NCBI RefSeq assembly: GCF_001238275.1
Contig: NZ_LGTB01000006.1
Span: 62,001 to 126,000, forward strand
Direction of reading: 5' to 3'
Length of the DNA: 64,000 nucleotides
Source of the DNA: Bradyrhizobium viridifuturi
Lineage (GTDB): Bacteria; Pseudomonadota; Alphaproteobacteria; Rhizobiales; Xanthobacteraceae
The notes beneath the pieces were generated by a model. That model saw only the letters and a program-made list of their open reading frames with translations, was not told where the DNA came from and did no database searches. A program made the position numbers and the translations under genes. Below are positions 19,001 through 28,177 of the stretch, piece by piece. Numbering within the stretch: position 1 is the first letter of the stretch; the number at the start of each line of letters is the position of its first letter.

Positions 19001-20308
19001 TCAGATCCTGCCGGCGACCAGCCTGAGCGAACCGGCAATTCCTGTCGCGACCACAAGGATCACGGCCATCCCGATCATACCGGCGTTGAACGATCCCGTC
19101 GCGTCCTTCAGGAAGCCGACCATGTAGGGACCGACGAAGCCGCCGAACGCACCAACCGAGTTGATGAACGCGATGCCGCCGGCGGCCGCGGCACCGGTCA
19201 GGAAGCTCTGCGGGATCGTGTAGAACACCGTTCGTGCCGAAATCGTGCCGACCAGCGCCAGCGTCAGGCAGGCGAGCGCCGGAACAAGCGAGCTGAAGAC
19301 CACGGAGAGCGCAAGCCCAAGGGCGCCGAGGATCAGCGCGGCCATCAGGTTGTAGATCTTCTGGCCCTTGCGATCGACGAGGCGTGCCCAGAATAGCATG
19401 CCGATCGTCGCGAATAGGTAGGGAATGGCCGAGAGCCAACCGACCTGCATGTTGCTCAGACCGTGGCTCTTCAGGATCAATGGCAGCCAGATGCCGATGC
19501 CGTAGGAGCCGATCGTGAAGGCGAAGGTGATCGCGGTGAGCATCAGCACGCGGATATCCTGCATGGCGGCCCACAAATCCTTCTTGGGCTTGTCGTGCTT
19601 GTCGCTGGCGAGGGCGCCGAGCAGCGCATGCCGCTCCTCGGGCGTGAGCCAGCGGGCCTGCTCGGGCGTGTCGGCGAGCAGCAAGAGACAGAGAACCCCG
19701 AGCAGGCAGGCCGGAAGACCTTCGAGCAGGAACATCCATTGCCAGCCTGCGAGCCCCCAGAATCCGTCCATGCCGAGCAGGGCCGCCGAGATTGGACTGC
19801 CGAGCAGCGAGGAGAGCGGCGTCGCGGCCATGAACAGGGCGAGCACGCCGGTGCGGTGCTTCTGCGGAAACCAGATCGAGAGGTACCAGATCACACCCGG
19901 GAAGAAGCCGGCCTCGAACACGCCGAGCAGAAAGCGGATCGCGTAGAAGCTGTAGGGTCCCACTGCGAACGCGGTCGCCGCCGCTGCAAGGCCCCAGGTG
20001 ATCATGATGCGGGCCAGCCAGCGCCGGGCGCCGAACCGGTACATCATCATGTTGCTGGGGACTTCCAGCAGGCAGTAGCTGAAGAACAGGATGCCGGCGC
20101 CCCAGCCGAATTGGGTGGCGCTGAGACCGATATCCTTGTTCATTTGCAGCGCAGCAAAGCCGACGCTGGTGCGGTCGAGATAGTTGAAGAGATAGGCGAG
20201 GCCCAGCAGCGGAACGAGGCGCCAGGTGTTCTTGGAAAGGGCGCTCGCGAGCAACCCTGCATCCGGATGGTCTTCCGTCGACGATCCGTTGGCCGTGATC
20301 TCGGTCAT
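19001..20308 (-). CDS. MFS transporter, anion:cation symporter (ACS) type
   Basis: 435 residues, twelve predicted membrane segments. LFNYLDRTSVGFAALQMNKD in the first segment, SYCLLEVPSNMMMYRFGARR and the GVIWYLSIWFPQKHR loop are hallmarks of the ACS branch (phthalate, tartrate and hexuronate transporters). It is transcribed away from the LysR gene at 20440, with an imperfect inverted repeat in the 131-bp gap, so it is probably that regulator's target. Convergent with ilvA, 18 bases apart. Likely imports an organic anion. Confidence 0.87.
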   Translation of the reverse strand: MTEITANGSSTEDHPDAGLLASALSKNTWRLVPLLGLAYLFNYLDRTSVGFAALQMNKDIGLSATQFGWGAGILFFSYCLLEVPSNMMMYRFGARRWLARIMITWGLAAAATAFAVGPYSFYAIRFLLGVFEAGFFPGVIWYLSIWFPQKHRTGVLALFMAATPLSSLLGSPISAALLGMDGFWGLAGWQWMFLLEGLPACLLGVLCLLLLADTPEQARWLTPEERHALLGALASDKHDKPKKDLWAAMQDIRVLMLTAITFAFTIGSYGIGIWLPLILKSHGLSNMQVGWLSAIPYLFATIGMLFWARLVDRKGQKIYNLMAALILGALGLALSVVFSSLVPALACLTLALVGTISARTVFYTIPQSFLTGAAAAGGIAFINSVGAFGGFVGPYMVGFLKDATGSFNAGMIGMAVILVVATGIAGSLRLVAGRI

Positions 20309-20334
20309 CCGCCGATCCTCCCCTGCATGTCCGG

Positions 20335-20357
20335 CCGGTTACCCTGAGGGGTACCGG
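20335..20357. promoter_or_regulatory. Candidate LysR site between divergent genes
   Basis: Imperfect inverted repeat CCGGTTACCC-TGA-GGGGTACCGG in the gap between the ACS transporter and the LysR gene. Five outer bases per arm pair exactly, with a one-base offset inside. Location and symmetry suit a LysR operator; the sequence alone does not prove it. Confidence 0.4.
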
Positions 20358-20439
20358 CTGTGTTAGGGTCAGAGATGCCAGAAAGAGCGGACAGCGGTCC
20401 AATCGCTAATGTTCAAGAACCGATAACCGGGAGGAAGAA

Positions 20440-21438
20440 GTGGACCTTCGCGACCTCACCTATTTCGAGGTGATTGCCGATCTCGGCCACATGGGCCGGG
20501 CCGCCGACAAGCTTGGCCGCACCCAGCCTGCGCTGACCAAATGCATCCAGCGTCTCGAAGAGGCGGTGGGCGCCGATCTGTTCGAGCGGACCGGGCGCGG
20601 GATCACGCTGACGCGGGTCGGCGAAGTGCTGCTGGCGCGGGCCCGGCGGATGCGCGAGGCGATGGAGGAGTCGTTGCGCGAGGTCACCGATTTCGCTGCC
20701 GGTGCGGCCGGCCGCGTCAGCATCGGCTGCGGCGCGACCATGGGCGAGTACCTGCTGCCCCAGATCTGCCGCGCCATCATCGCCGACGCACCGGGCGTCG
20801 CGATCGAGGTGCAGATCGGAATGAGCGGCGTGGTCCGGGCGGCGCTGCGCGAGCGGACCCTCGATCTTGCGATCGGCCCGATCCTGCCCTCCGACGAGCA
20901 GGAGTTCAGTCACGAGGCGTTCGGCATGGACGACGTCGTCGTGGTCGCGGCAAAGGAGCATCCGCTTTGCGGCAAGCCGCTCGCCATCGAGGATCTGGTC
21001 GCCGCGAAATGGGTGCTGCCGGCCCGCACCGTCGCGATGCGCCAGTGGCTGGACAACGTGTTCGAGGCGCACGGTCTTGCCCCGCCGACGGTGCAGATCG
21101 AGACCAATTCGATCACGACGCTGCCCAAGCTGATCGCCGACACGGCGCTGCTCAGCTTCACATCAACGCGGAACCTGCATCCGCTTCGGCTGGGCAGCCA
21201 GCTCGACCGCCTGATGATCGACACCACCACGATGCGAAGGCCGCTGGGTTTCGTCACCCGCCGGGATGGCTATTTGTCTCCAGCCGCGCAGCGCGTCGTC
21301 AGCCTGCTCAAATCCAGGGGGCGTGACTTTCTCGAACAGGTCACGTTACCAGGCATGACGGATGCCGCGGCCACCGCGCCGGCCATCGTCGTCAACCGGG
21401 CAGAGCGAGTCCATAAACGCGCGCGGCAGTCCCACTGA
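20440..21438 (+). CDS. LysR-family transcriptional regulator
   Basis: 332 residues from a GTG start at 20440, with GGGAGGAAG just upstream. N-terminal winged helix (DLTYFEVIADLGHMGRAADK, then QPALTKCIQRLEEAVGADLF) and a C-terminal effector-binding domain (about 90-300). Its 3' end overlaps the convergent amidohydrolase gene by 47 bp, which could cause antisense interference between the two. Position suggests control of the divergent ACS transporter and possibly of the carboxylate operon on its other side. Confidence 0.87.
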   Translation: MDLRDLTYFEVIADLGHMGRAADKLGRTQPALTKCIQRLEEAVGADLFERTGRGITLTRVGEVLLARARRMREAMEESLREVTDFAAGAAGRVSIGCGATMGEYLLPQICRAIIADAPGVAIEVQIGMSGVVRAALRERTLDLAIGPILPSDEQEFSHEAFGMDDVVVVAAKEHPLCGKPLAIEDLVAAKWVLPARTVAMRQWLDNVFEAHGLAPPTVQIETNSITTLPKLIADTALLSFTSTRNLHPLRLGSQLDRLMIDTTTMRRPLGFVTRRDGYLSPAAQRVVSLLKSRGRDFLEQVTLPGMTDAAATAPAIVVNRAERVHKRARQSH

Positions 21439-22441
21439 ACAGGCTCGCACGATCGCTCTCGCTGGCATGGCGCGTCAGGCGCTTGAACGCATTCCACACC
21501 GATCCATAGCCATACGAGCCCTTGTCGACCGGAAAGTTGCTCTCGAACATGCATCGTTGCGCGCCGAATGCCTCGATGCAGACCTCGATATAGGGCCGCC
21601 AGGCCTCTGCGAGGACTTCCGACGCCGGCGGCGCGTCCCGCGTCTCGAAACCAAATCCGTTGATGCGCATGCCAAGGCCGCCGAGCTTGACGCAGACATT
21701 CGTGCAGCTCGCAAGCTCGCGGATCGCGCGCGACCATTCGGCGAAGATGTCGGCGCGGCGATCCTTGTAGGCGCCGATCCCGACGACCCCGCCGAGATGG
21801 TCGAGCACAACAGTGGTGTATGGATAAGCCCACGCGAGCGCGGTCAGTTCAGGAATTTGCGGGTGGAACAGCCATGCGTCGAACACCAGCCCCAATGGCG
21901 CCAACCGCGCGAACCCGGCGCGAAACGCGGCATCGCCGAGCAGCCCGGGCGGACCGGCGCTCAGCGGATTCATCAGGCTTCGATCCGCATCCCACACGGT
22001 GATATGCCGGACGCCGCGAAACCGGTCCGGCGCGGCGGCGATGTGGGCCTCGAGCACCGGCGTCACGTCGTCTCCAAGACGCAGATCGGCGTGACCGACG
22101 ATTCCGGCACAAAGCCGCCGCGGTCCGTAATTGCCGCTCGCGCTCATGGCCGCGACGCCGTTGACGAAATCGGTCTCGCCGACGACCCGCATCGCGGCCG
22201 GTCCATCGGCCCGGTACATCGCCTGGCACTGCATGAAGACGCTCGCCGCGACGTTGTGGCCGCTGCCGGCGATATCAGCGAGATATTCATCGAACAGATA
22301 CCTCCAGCCTTGCCGCTCCCAGAGATGATGGTGGGCATCGATGATCGGCAGCTCGGGTTCGAGCGCAGCCTCGCGGCCTCGCGCCAGCCATTCCGGCCGA
22401 ACGGCAAGATAGTTGCCGCCTCCCACCGGCGATGCGATCAC
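21392..22441 (-). CDS. Amidohydrolase-2 family hydrolase/lactonase
   Basis: 349-residue TIM-barrel metal hydrolase. IIDAHHHLW (about residues 32-40) is the metal-binding H-x-H strand. GVRHITVWDAD, VVLDHLGG and ESNFPVDKG match later strands of the amidohydrolase-2 family, which includes 2-pyrone-4,6-dicarboxylate lactonase and several decarboxylases. The start codon overlaps the stop of the upstream citrate-synthase-like gene (22438-22441), so it is the last gene of that operon. It probably opens a lactone or decarboxylates an intermediate of the same carboxylate pathway. Substrate unknown. Confidence 0.82.
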   Translation of the reverse strand: MIASPVGGGNYLAVRPEWLARGREAALEPELPIIDAHHHLWERQGWRYLFDEYLADIAGSGHNVAASVFMQCQAMYRADGPAAMRVVGETDFVNGVAAMSASGNYGPRRLCAGIVGHADLRLGDDVTPVLEAHIAAAPDRFRGVRHITVWDADRSLMNPLSAGPPGLLGDAAFRAGFARLAPLGLVFDAWLFHPQIPELTALAWAYPYTTVVLDHLGGVVGIGAYKDRRADIFAEWSRAIRELASCTNVCVKLGGLGMRINGFGFETRDAPPASEVLAEAWRPYIEVCIEAFGAQRCMFESNFPVDKGSYGYGSVWNAFKRLTRHASESDRASLFSGTAARVYGLALPG

Positions 22442-23270
22442 TTCACGAAATCCCGCGGAACCGGTCCGGTGTAGCGATAGGGGATGCCGGGCGGCATCGG
22501 TCCCTTGATCCGGCCCCCCTGCTGCGATTGCTCCCAGGCATGCGCAAGGATGCCGACGGAACGCGAAAGGATGAACAGGCCGCGTCCGAGCGCTGGCGAA
22601 AAGCCCAGCTCCGAATAGATGACGGCGGTCGCGCCGTCGATGTTCATGGGAATCTTGCGGCCTTTGCGCCGCTGCATCTCGTCCTCGACGCCACGGCCGA
22701 TCTCGGCGAAGCGTCCGGACACCACGCCGTTGTCGCGCGCCGCGTCGACGAGCTCGAGCAGCCGCGGCGAGCGCGGATCGACGGGGTGAAAGCGGTGTCC
22801 GAAGCCGGGAACGATCTTGCCATTTGCCGCGGCAAATCGTCGAGGCCCTGCTGGATGGCTGTCTTCAGCTCGACGCCTGCGTCCTGGCGACGCGCGATAT
22901 CGGCGTACAGCTCCATGCATTGCTCGCCGGCGCCGCCGTGAATATCGTCCAGCACGTTGATGGCCGAGGCCATTGCGCCATTCAGGGGAAGTCCGCAGGT
23001 CACGGCCATCCGTCCGATCGCGATCGACGGCGCCTGGGGACCGTGATCCACGGCGGAGACCAGCGCGGCCTCGAGCAGCGCGCCTTGCTCTGACGATGGG
23101 AGATCGCCCTTCAGCATCAGCCAGATCATTTGCGGGAACGAGACCCGGCCGATCAGTTGCTCGATCGGGAAGCCGCGGAACCGGATCACACCCGGCTTCA
23201 TGTCGATGATGTCGGTCGACCACCATTGGGTGGCCTTTTGCAGCAGGTCTGCGGCGCCTTGGTCGGTCAT
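22438..23270 (-). pseudogene. Citrate synthase-fold lyase (citryl-CoA lyase-like), frameshifted
   Basis: Two overlapping frames together make one protein of about 277 residues, matching short citrate-synthase-fold enzymes rather than full citrate synthase (about 430). N-terminal part: FRGFPIEQLIG and DDIHGGAGEQ (catalytic-type His). C-terminal part in the next frame: VPGFGHRFHP (second His) and NIDGATAVIYSELGF (Asp). The frames meet at the AAA run 22834-22836, where one extra base restores DDFAAANGK. Such enzymes cleave or condense citryl-CoA-like thioesters. Adjacent to a class III CoA-transferase that would make the CoA ester. Broken either by sequencing error or by mutation. Confidence 0.75.
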
Positions 23271-23292
23271 GGCATCTGTCCTCGATTGCGTC

Positions 23293-24569
23293 TCAGGTGC
23301 TTGAAGTCTCGGCGCGGGCCTTCAGGTCCGGCATTCTGATGGTCTCCTTCACCGTCGGCCGGTTGTCGAAGGCGACGACGCCGCGCTGGCCGAGCGCCTG
23401 TATCTCCTCAGGCGTGAAGCCGAGCTGTCCGAGCCATTTCTCGGTGTGCTGGCCGAGGCTGGGTGGAGGAGACGGCTCCGGATAGTCCGTTTCGAGCCGG
23501 AAGCCCGGGCGCGTGACGCGCATCGCCTGGCCGCCCGAGACCTCAGCCTGCAGGCTCTCGACGAACTTGCGGCCGACGATCTGGGCTTCGTTCAGCACCT
23601 GCGGCACGCTCAGGACGCATCCCGCCGGCACGCCCTTGGCGTTGAACAGCGTCTCCCATTCGGCCGCGGATTTAGCGGCGAGCGCGGCCTCGAGCTCGCG
23701 CTTCAAGGCGACGCGGTAGTCCTTGCGCGACTGCCGCTCGCGAAACAGCGGATCGGTCTTCAGCTCCGGCTTTCCTACGATGTCGCAAAGCGCTTCGAAC
23801 TGCTTTTGTTCGTTGGCCGCGATGTTGAGCGGTCCGCAGCCCGTCGCGAACGTGCCGGAGGGAGATGCCGTGAAATTCTCGTTGCCGATCGGCTGCGGAT
23901 CGACATTGCCGTTGAGGTGGTTGGAGACGACCCAACCCATCGCGGCCAAAGTCGATTCCAGCAGCGAGACGTCGATCTTCCGTCCGCGCCCGGTCTGCCG
24001 CTGCTCGACGAGGGCGGCCGTGATCGCAAAGGATGCGGTGAGGCCCGCGATCGTGTCGGCGATCGGAAAGCCGGTGCGGAGCGGCGCGGTTTGGGCATCG
24101 CCGGTGACGCTCATGACACCGGAAAGCCCTTGAACGATCTGATCGTAGGCCGGCCGGCGGCCCATGGACCGTCCTGGCCGAAGCCCGAGATCGCGCAGTA
24201 GATGATCCGCGGATTGCGCTTGGCGAGCACCTCGTAGCCGAGTCCCAGCCGTTCCATGACCTTCGGCCGGAAGTTCTCCAGGACGACGTCGGCGGTTTCG
24301 ACGAGGCGCAGGAATATCTCCTTGCCTTCTTCGGCCTTGAAATCGATCGCGACGGACTGCTTGTCCGCGTTCACGGCGACGAACGACAGGCCCATCAGGT
24401 TCTTTGCCATCGCCGGATCGGCGCCGAGCCGGCGCGCGAGATCGCCGCCCTTTGGATTTTCGACCTTGATGACCTCGGCGCCGAGGCGGGCGAGCTGATA
24501 GCCGCAGAACGGCCCGGCAAGCACGTTCGATAGGTCGAGGATACGAATGCCGGCGAGGGGCAGTGTCAT
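23293..24569 (-). pseudogene. Class III CoA-transferase (CaiB/BaiF), frameshifted
   Basis: N-terminal part from ATG 24569: PLAGIRILDLSNVLAGPFCG, VIKVENPKGGDLAR and the ENFRPKVMERLGLGYE block. The C-terminal part (RPAYDQIVQGLSGVMSVTGD, KIDVSLLESTLAAMG) is in another frame. The catalytic Asp of class III enzymes falls in KGGD. The frames meet in a GGCCGCCGGCCGGCC tract near 24155; one added G restores GPWAGRPAYDQ, the usual family sequence. Length would be about 425 residues. It moves CoA between acyl-CoA and a free carboxylate, here presumably activating the substrate for the adjacent lyase. Confidence 0.82.
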
Positions 24570-24588
24570 GGTGTTCTCCGGATGATGA

Positions 24589-26046
24589 TCAGACGAGCCC
24601 GAGCCAGTGCCACCAGGTCGCGGCGCACAGCGCATAGAGCAGGCAGGCGGCGATGCAGACGATCACGCCGACCCGCGGGAAATCCTCGACGCGCAACCGG
24701 CCGGTGCCGTAGACGAGGATGTTCGGCAGCGTGTTGTAGAACATCAGCAGCGGGTAGCCGCCGATGATCATGCCGGCCGGCAGCGCCAGCGCGACGGGAT
24801 TGACGCCCGCGGTCGTTGCCATCGCCAGGATGATCGGCAATAGCGCGGTCGCCATGGCGGTCGTGCCGACAAACATGATGTGCATGAATTGCACGATGAA
24901 CATCACGACCACGATGACGACCAGCGCAGATGCACCGGCGAGGCCAAGCGCATGGAAGATTGAATTTGCCAGCCAGTTGGCGGCACCGGTCTTGAGCAGG
25001 ATATCGCCGAGCGATACGCCGCCGCCGGCGATCAGCAGCACCTGCCAGGACACGCCCTTGTTGGCGTCGCTCCAGTCGATCACGCCGAAGCGAGGCAGGA
25101 ACAGCAGGCAGGCGCCCATCAGGCACACCACCGTGGTGTCGAGCCCGGTCAGACCCTGCGTCGCCCACAGGCAGGTCACCAGCACGAACACCGCGAGAGC
25201 GCGCCATTCGGCTGACGACATCTGGCCCATGGCGGCGAGATTCTGTGAGATCCGTGCGTCGGCCTGGTCGTGGCCGGCCGTGAATTCCGGCGGAAACACC
25301 CGCTGGATGACCCACCAGGTGAACATGGTCATCACCAGGGCCGGCGGGAATCCGTACAGCAGCCATTCGGCATAGGTGATCGTGTGGCCGCTCATCTTGG
25401 CGACGAACTCGACCGTCACGGGGTTTGGTACCGTCGCCGTCAACACGCCGGCGCCGATCGTCGCGTTGGTCATCGTCAGCGTGAGCAGAAGGTTGATCGC
25501 GAATGGCGAACGGGCTGCCGCGCCGAAGATCGTCAGGATGCTGAGGCATTCCGGCAGCAGGATTGCGGTGCGCGCGGTCGACGATGGAACGAGAAAGGCG
25601 AGCGCGATATTGACCAGCGTCACGCCGAGCGTTATCCGCGTCGGCGCGCTGCCGAACTTCGCAAGAATGATGTAGGTGATGCGCTCGGCAAGCCGGGTCT
25701 TCACCATCGCGGTCGCGAGGATGAAGGCGCCGACGATCAGATACACGGGTGACGCGGCAAAGCCGTCGAGCGCGGTTCGAAGCGGCGCCGTTCCAGTCAG
25801 CACCGCGAGCGGCACGACCATCAGGCTGGCGACGGCCAACGGGATCGCTTCGGTTAGGTAGAGCACGAATATGCCGCCGAACAGCGCCAGTGCCTTGTGT
25901 CCCTGCAAGGACAGCGTCTCCGGGGTCGGGCTGAACCAGACGGCGGCGGCGACGACAAAGGCGAGGGGAACGCCGATTGCCTTCAGCGTGGCCTCCAGCG
26001 AACGCGGCGCGCCTTCACTGGTCTCCGCGTGAGCGTGAGATGACAC
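24589..26046 (-). CDS. DASS/SLC13-family dicarboxylate or tricarboxylate transporter
   Basis: 485 residues with about twelve hydrophobic segments. Typical DASS features: EAIPLAVASLMVVPLAVL near the N-terminus, and two inverted substrate-site motifs, here PSSTARTAILLP and VGTTAMATALLP in place of the usual SNT-type sequences. The GGGVSLGDILLKTG and MHIMFVGTT blocks also fit. It is the first gene of the minus-strand operon, 20 bases before the CoA-transferase start. It should import the carboxylate that the transferase and lyase process, by sodium symport or exchange. Confidence 0.87.
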   Translation of the reverse strand: MSSHAHAETSEGAPRSLEATLKAIGVPLAFVVAAAVWFSPTPETLSLQGHKALALFGGIFVLYLTEAIPLAVASLMVVPLAVLTGTAPLRTALDGFAASPVYLIVGAFILATAMVKTRLAERITYIILAKFGSAPTRITLGVTLVNIALAFLVPSSTARTAILLPECLSILTIFGAAARSPFAINLLLTLTMTNATIGAGVLTATVPNPVTVEFVAKMSGHTITYAEWLLYGFPPALVMTMFTWWVIQRVFPPEFTAGHDQADARISQNLAAMGQMSSAEWRALAVFVLVTCLWATQGLTGLDTTVVCLMGACLLFLPRFGVIDWSDANKGVSWQVLLIAGGGVSLGDILLKTGAANWLANSIFHALGLAGASALVVIVVVMFIVQFMHIMFVGTTAMATALLPIILAMATTAGVNPVALALPAGMIIGGYPLLMFYNTLPNILVYGTGRLRVEDFPRVGVIVCIAACLLYALCAATWWHWLGLV

Positions 26047-26268
26047 GTGCTTTCTCCCTGTCGAAGCATGCGGCGATGGATCGGTGCCATCACGGATTTG
26101 GAGCCGTGCTTCGCGATGGGATTAGCCCGCGGGTCGAACCAGCGTCCAATTGCAAGTTTTCAGGAGACGATAACCCGCGGGAATGTGCGCGGCCGGCACG
26201 ACGCCGCCCTTGCAATCACGCGCCTGGTTGCGGCGACGTCAGCTGGACCGAAGACGCCGGTCGGCGGA

Positions 26269-27297
26269 TCAGCGATCGGCGGTCAGTTGCCGGCGATATC
26301 GCTCGGCGTCCCAGTTGAGCAGCGCGTGCTCATTCTCTGATGTCAGATAGTTGACCCGTGCAGTCAGGGGCAGCCGGCTGGTAACCAGCGCCAGACAGCT
26401 CAACATGGCTTCGGCACCATCGCTCGCGTCCTCGCGGATGAGGCTGCCGACATCCGGGACGAGAAGCGCAACCGGCGGCGGCAGGCCGTTCGCGATGGTC
26501 TGCGCGGTCATGACGTTCAGGCTCTCGTGATGCTCCAGGATCGGCAGTCCGGGGCCAAGGAAGACGACGTGATCGGGATACAGCGAACCGCTGGTCGCGA
26601 TCGCGCGGCTGTAGCGGTCGGTGGCAATGTCGTGGGCGCGCGGATCGCGCGGCAGCCGATAGCTCGTGCCGGCGCCGACCGTTCGGAGCGCGTCATGATC
26701 CGCAACGGGCGCGCGACGCTGCTCCAGTTCGAGGCGGCTTTCGACATCGGCGACCAGGGCTTCCGCCGCGTCGCAGCCGGCAGCGCCGACCACCAGGCCA
26801 TGATTGCCGAGGATCAGGACGTCGACCGCATCCTGTGCGATCGCCTCGCCGACCGCGCGGGCCAGCGGCAGCCCCGGGTGGTGATAGTCGAGGTAACGCC
26901 AGGCCAGGCCGTCCAGACGCCGGGCAAATTCGTCGCGGGCATCGGTGCGCACCGCCCACGCTATGGTGTTGACGGAATGGACGTGCAGCACGATCCGGTG
27001 CGGCATCAGCGCATGCAGCGAGGTCTCGATCGAGGCGCGCAGCGTGGTTCCGGCGTCCTTCGCGAGCGGCACGCGTTCGTCGCCTTGCGTCAGCGCCGCG
27101 CGCGCGGCCGACAAGGCGACCGGCACGAAGATCTCCTTGTCCTCGGCATCGGCGAGCCAGGTGCCGGACGCCTTGACCCACAGCACGTCGGCCTCCTTGA
27201 TCGACGAATTGCCGCCGGCGCCTTGCACCAGCAGGATATTCCGGCCGACGCGTGCCGACATGCGGCGTAGTTCGTTCAGGCTCTGAGGCGGTCGCAT
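26269..27297 (-). CDS. Class II aldolase/adducin-family protein (RhaD-like)
   Basis: 342 residues, start ATG 27297. LLVQGAGGNSSIKEADVLWV (phosphate-site loop), the zinc-binding LHVHSVNTIAW and GNHGLVV mark a class II aldolase. The N-terminus resembles the aldolase half of bifunctional rhamnulose-1-phosphate aldolase/alcohol dehydrogenases rather than simple FucA. An extra C-terminal region of about 120 residues follows the core. Third gene of a minus-strand operon with an FGGY kinase and a HAD phosphatase, so it likely cleaves a ketose phosphate made by the kinase. Confidence 0.83.
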   Translation of the reverse strand: MRPPQSLNELRRMSARVGRNILLVQGAGGNSSIKEADVLWVKASGTWLADAEDKEIFVPVALSAARAALTQGDERVPLAKDAGTTLRASIETSLHALMPHRIVLHVHSVNTIAWAVRTDARDEFARRLDGLAWRYLDYHHPGLPLARAVGEAIAQDAVDVLILGNHGLVVGAAGCDAAEALVADVESRLELEQRRAPVADHDALRTVGAGTSYRLPRDPRAHDIATDRYSRAIATSGSLYPDHVVFLGPGLPILEHHESLNVMTAQTIANGLPPPVALLVPDVGSLIREDASDGAEAMLSCLALVTSRLPLTARVNYLTSENEHALLNWDAERYRRQLTADR

Positions 27298-27307
27298 CGA
27301 ACTATTC

Positions 27308-28177
27308 TCACCAGGTCAAATGGTCCATCGTCCAATGTGGCACCCGCGCCGCTGCGCCGGCTGCGGCCCTGATCGCCTGCGGCAGATCGCGCGCCTGCGC
27401 AAGCGCGGCGCGGTGGGCGCCGGAGCCGATCAGCAGGGTCAGCATGCCCGCCGTGCGGCCTCCGGCGATATCGTGATCGAGAGAGTCGCCGATGACGAGG
27501 ATTCGTTCCGGCGCAGGACGTCCCAATTGATCGCGCGCGGCGGTAAACATCGGTGGATGCGGCTTGCCGACGAACAGCACGGTGCCGCCGAGCGATTGAT
27601 AGAAGGCGGCAAGGGCGCCCGGTGCAGGGATCAGTCCTGCGACGCCGAACATCACGAGGTCGGGATTGGCGCACAGCATCGGCAATTGCCGCGCGGCGGC
27701 TACCGTCAGCAGCCTGCGCCAGCGTTCAGGCTCGGCCGTGTCATCGTCAAGGCCGCCGAGCAGGATGAAATCGGCCTCGTACACGGTCGAAGCGAGCGTG
27801 AGGCCGGTGTCGTCGACGATCGAGCGGTCACCGTCGCGCGAGATCAGAAAGCAGGTGCGTCCGAGTTCGGCGAAGGGCGCCTGGTCGCGCGCATGCAGGC
27901 CGTGCCAGGTGACCTCACCCGACGACAGCACGCCATCATAAGCCTCCGGCGGCAGGCCGAGCGCGGCAAGGCGCCGCTGGTTGCTGCCGGCGCGCTTGCC
28001 GGAATTGGAGAGGATCAGGACGTGCTTGCCGGCCGCGCGCAGCCGCGCCACGCAATCCAGCGCCGCGGGGAACACCGCCATGCCCTCGTGCAGCGTGCCC
28101 CACTGGTCGAGCAGCACATGATCGAAGCGGTCGGCGATGACATGAAGGCCGGCGATCGCGGTCGCATCGGCCTTCAT
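27308..28177 (-). CDS. HAD-superfamily class IIA phosphatase (NagD/TIGR01459-like)
   Basis: 289 residues, start ATG 28177 overlapping the kinase stop. HAD motif I is VLLDQWGTLHEG, motif II LILSNSGKRAG, motif III/IV ILVIGDSLDHDIAGG, with a class IIA cap in between. The first motif reads D-x-W-G-T, as in the TIGR01459 subgroup. The nucleophile Asp is present; the second Asp of DxD is replaced by Trp-Gly, which is normal for this subgroup. It probably removes phosphate from a sugar or polyol phosphate, perhaps relieving build-up of a toxic intermediate. Ten bases before the aldolase gene. Confidence 0.85.
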   Translation of the reverse strand: MKADATAIAGLHVIADRFDHVLLDQWGTLHEGMAVFPAALDCVARLRAAGKHVLILSNSGKRAGSNQRRLAALGLPPEAYDGVLSSGEVTWHGLHARDQAPFAELGRTCFLISRDGDRSIVDDTGLTLASTVYEADFILLGGLDDDTAEPERWRRLLTVAAARQLPMLCANPDLVMFGVAGLIPAPGALAAFYQSLGGTVLFVGKPHPPMFTAARDQLGRPAPERILVIGDSLDHDIAGGRTAGMLTLLIGSGAHRAALAQARDLPQAIRAAAGAAARVPHWTMDHLTW

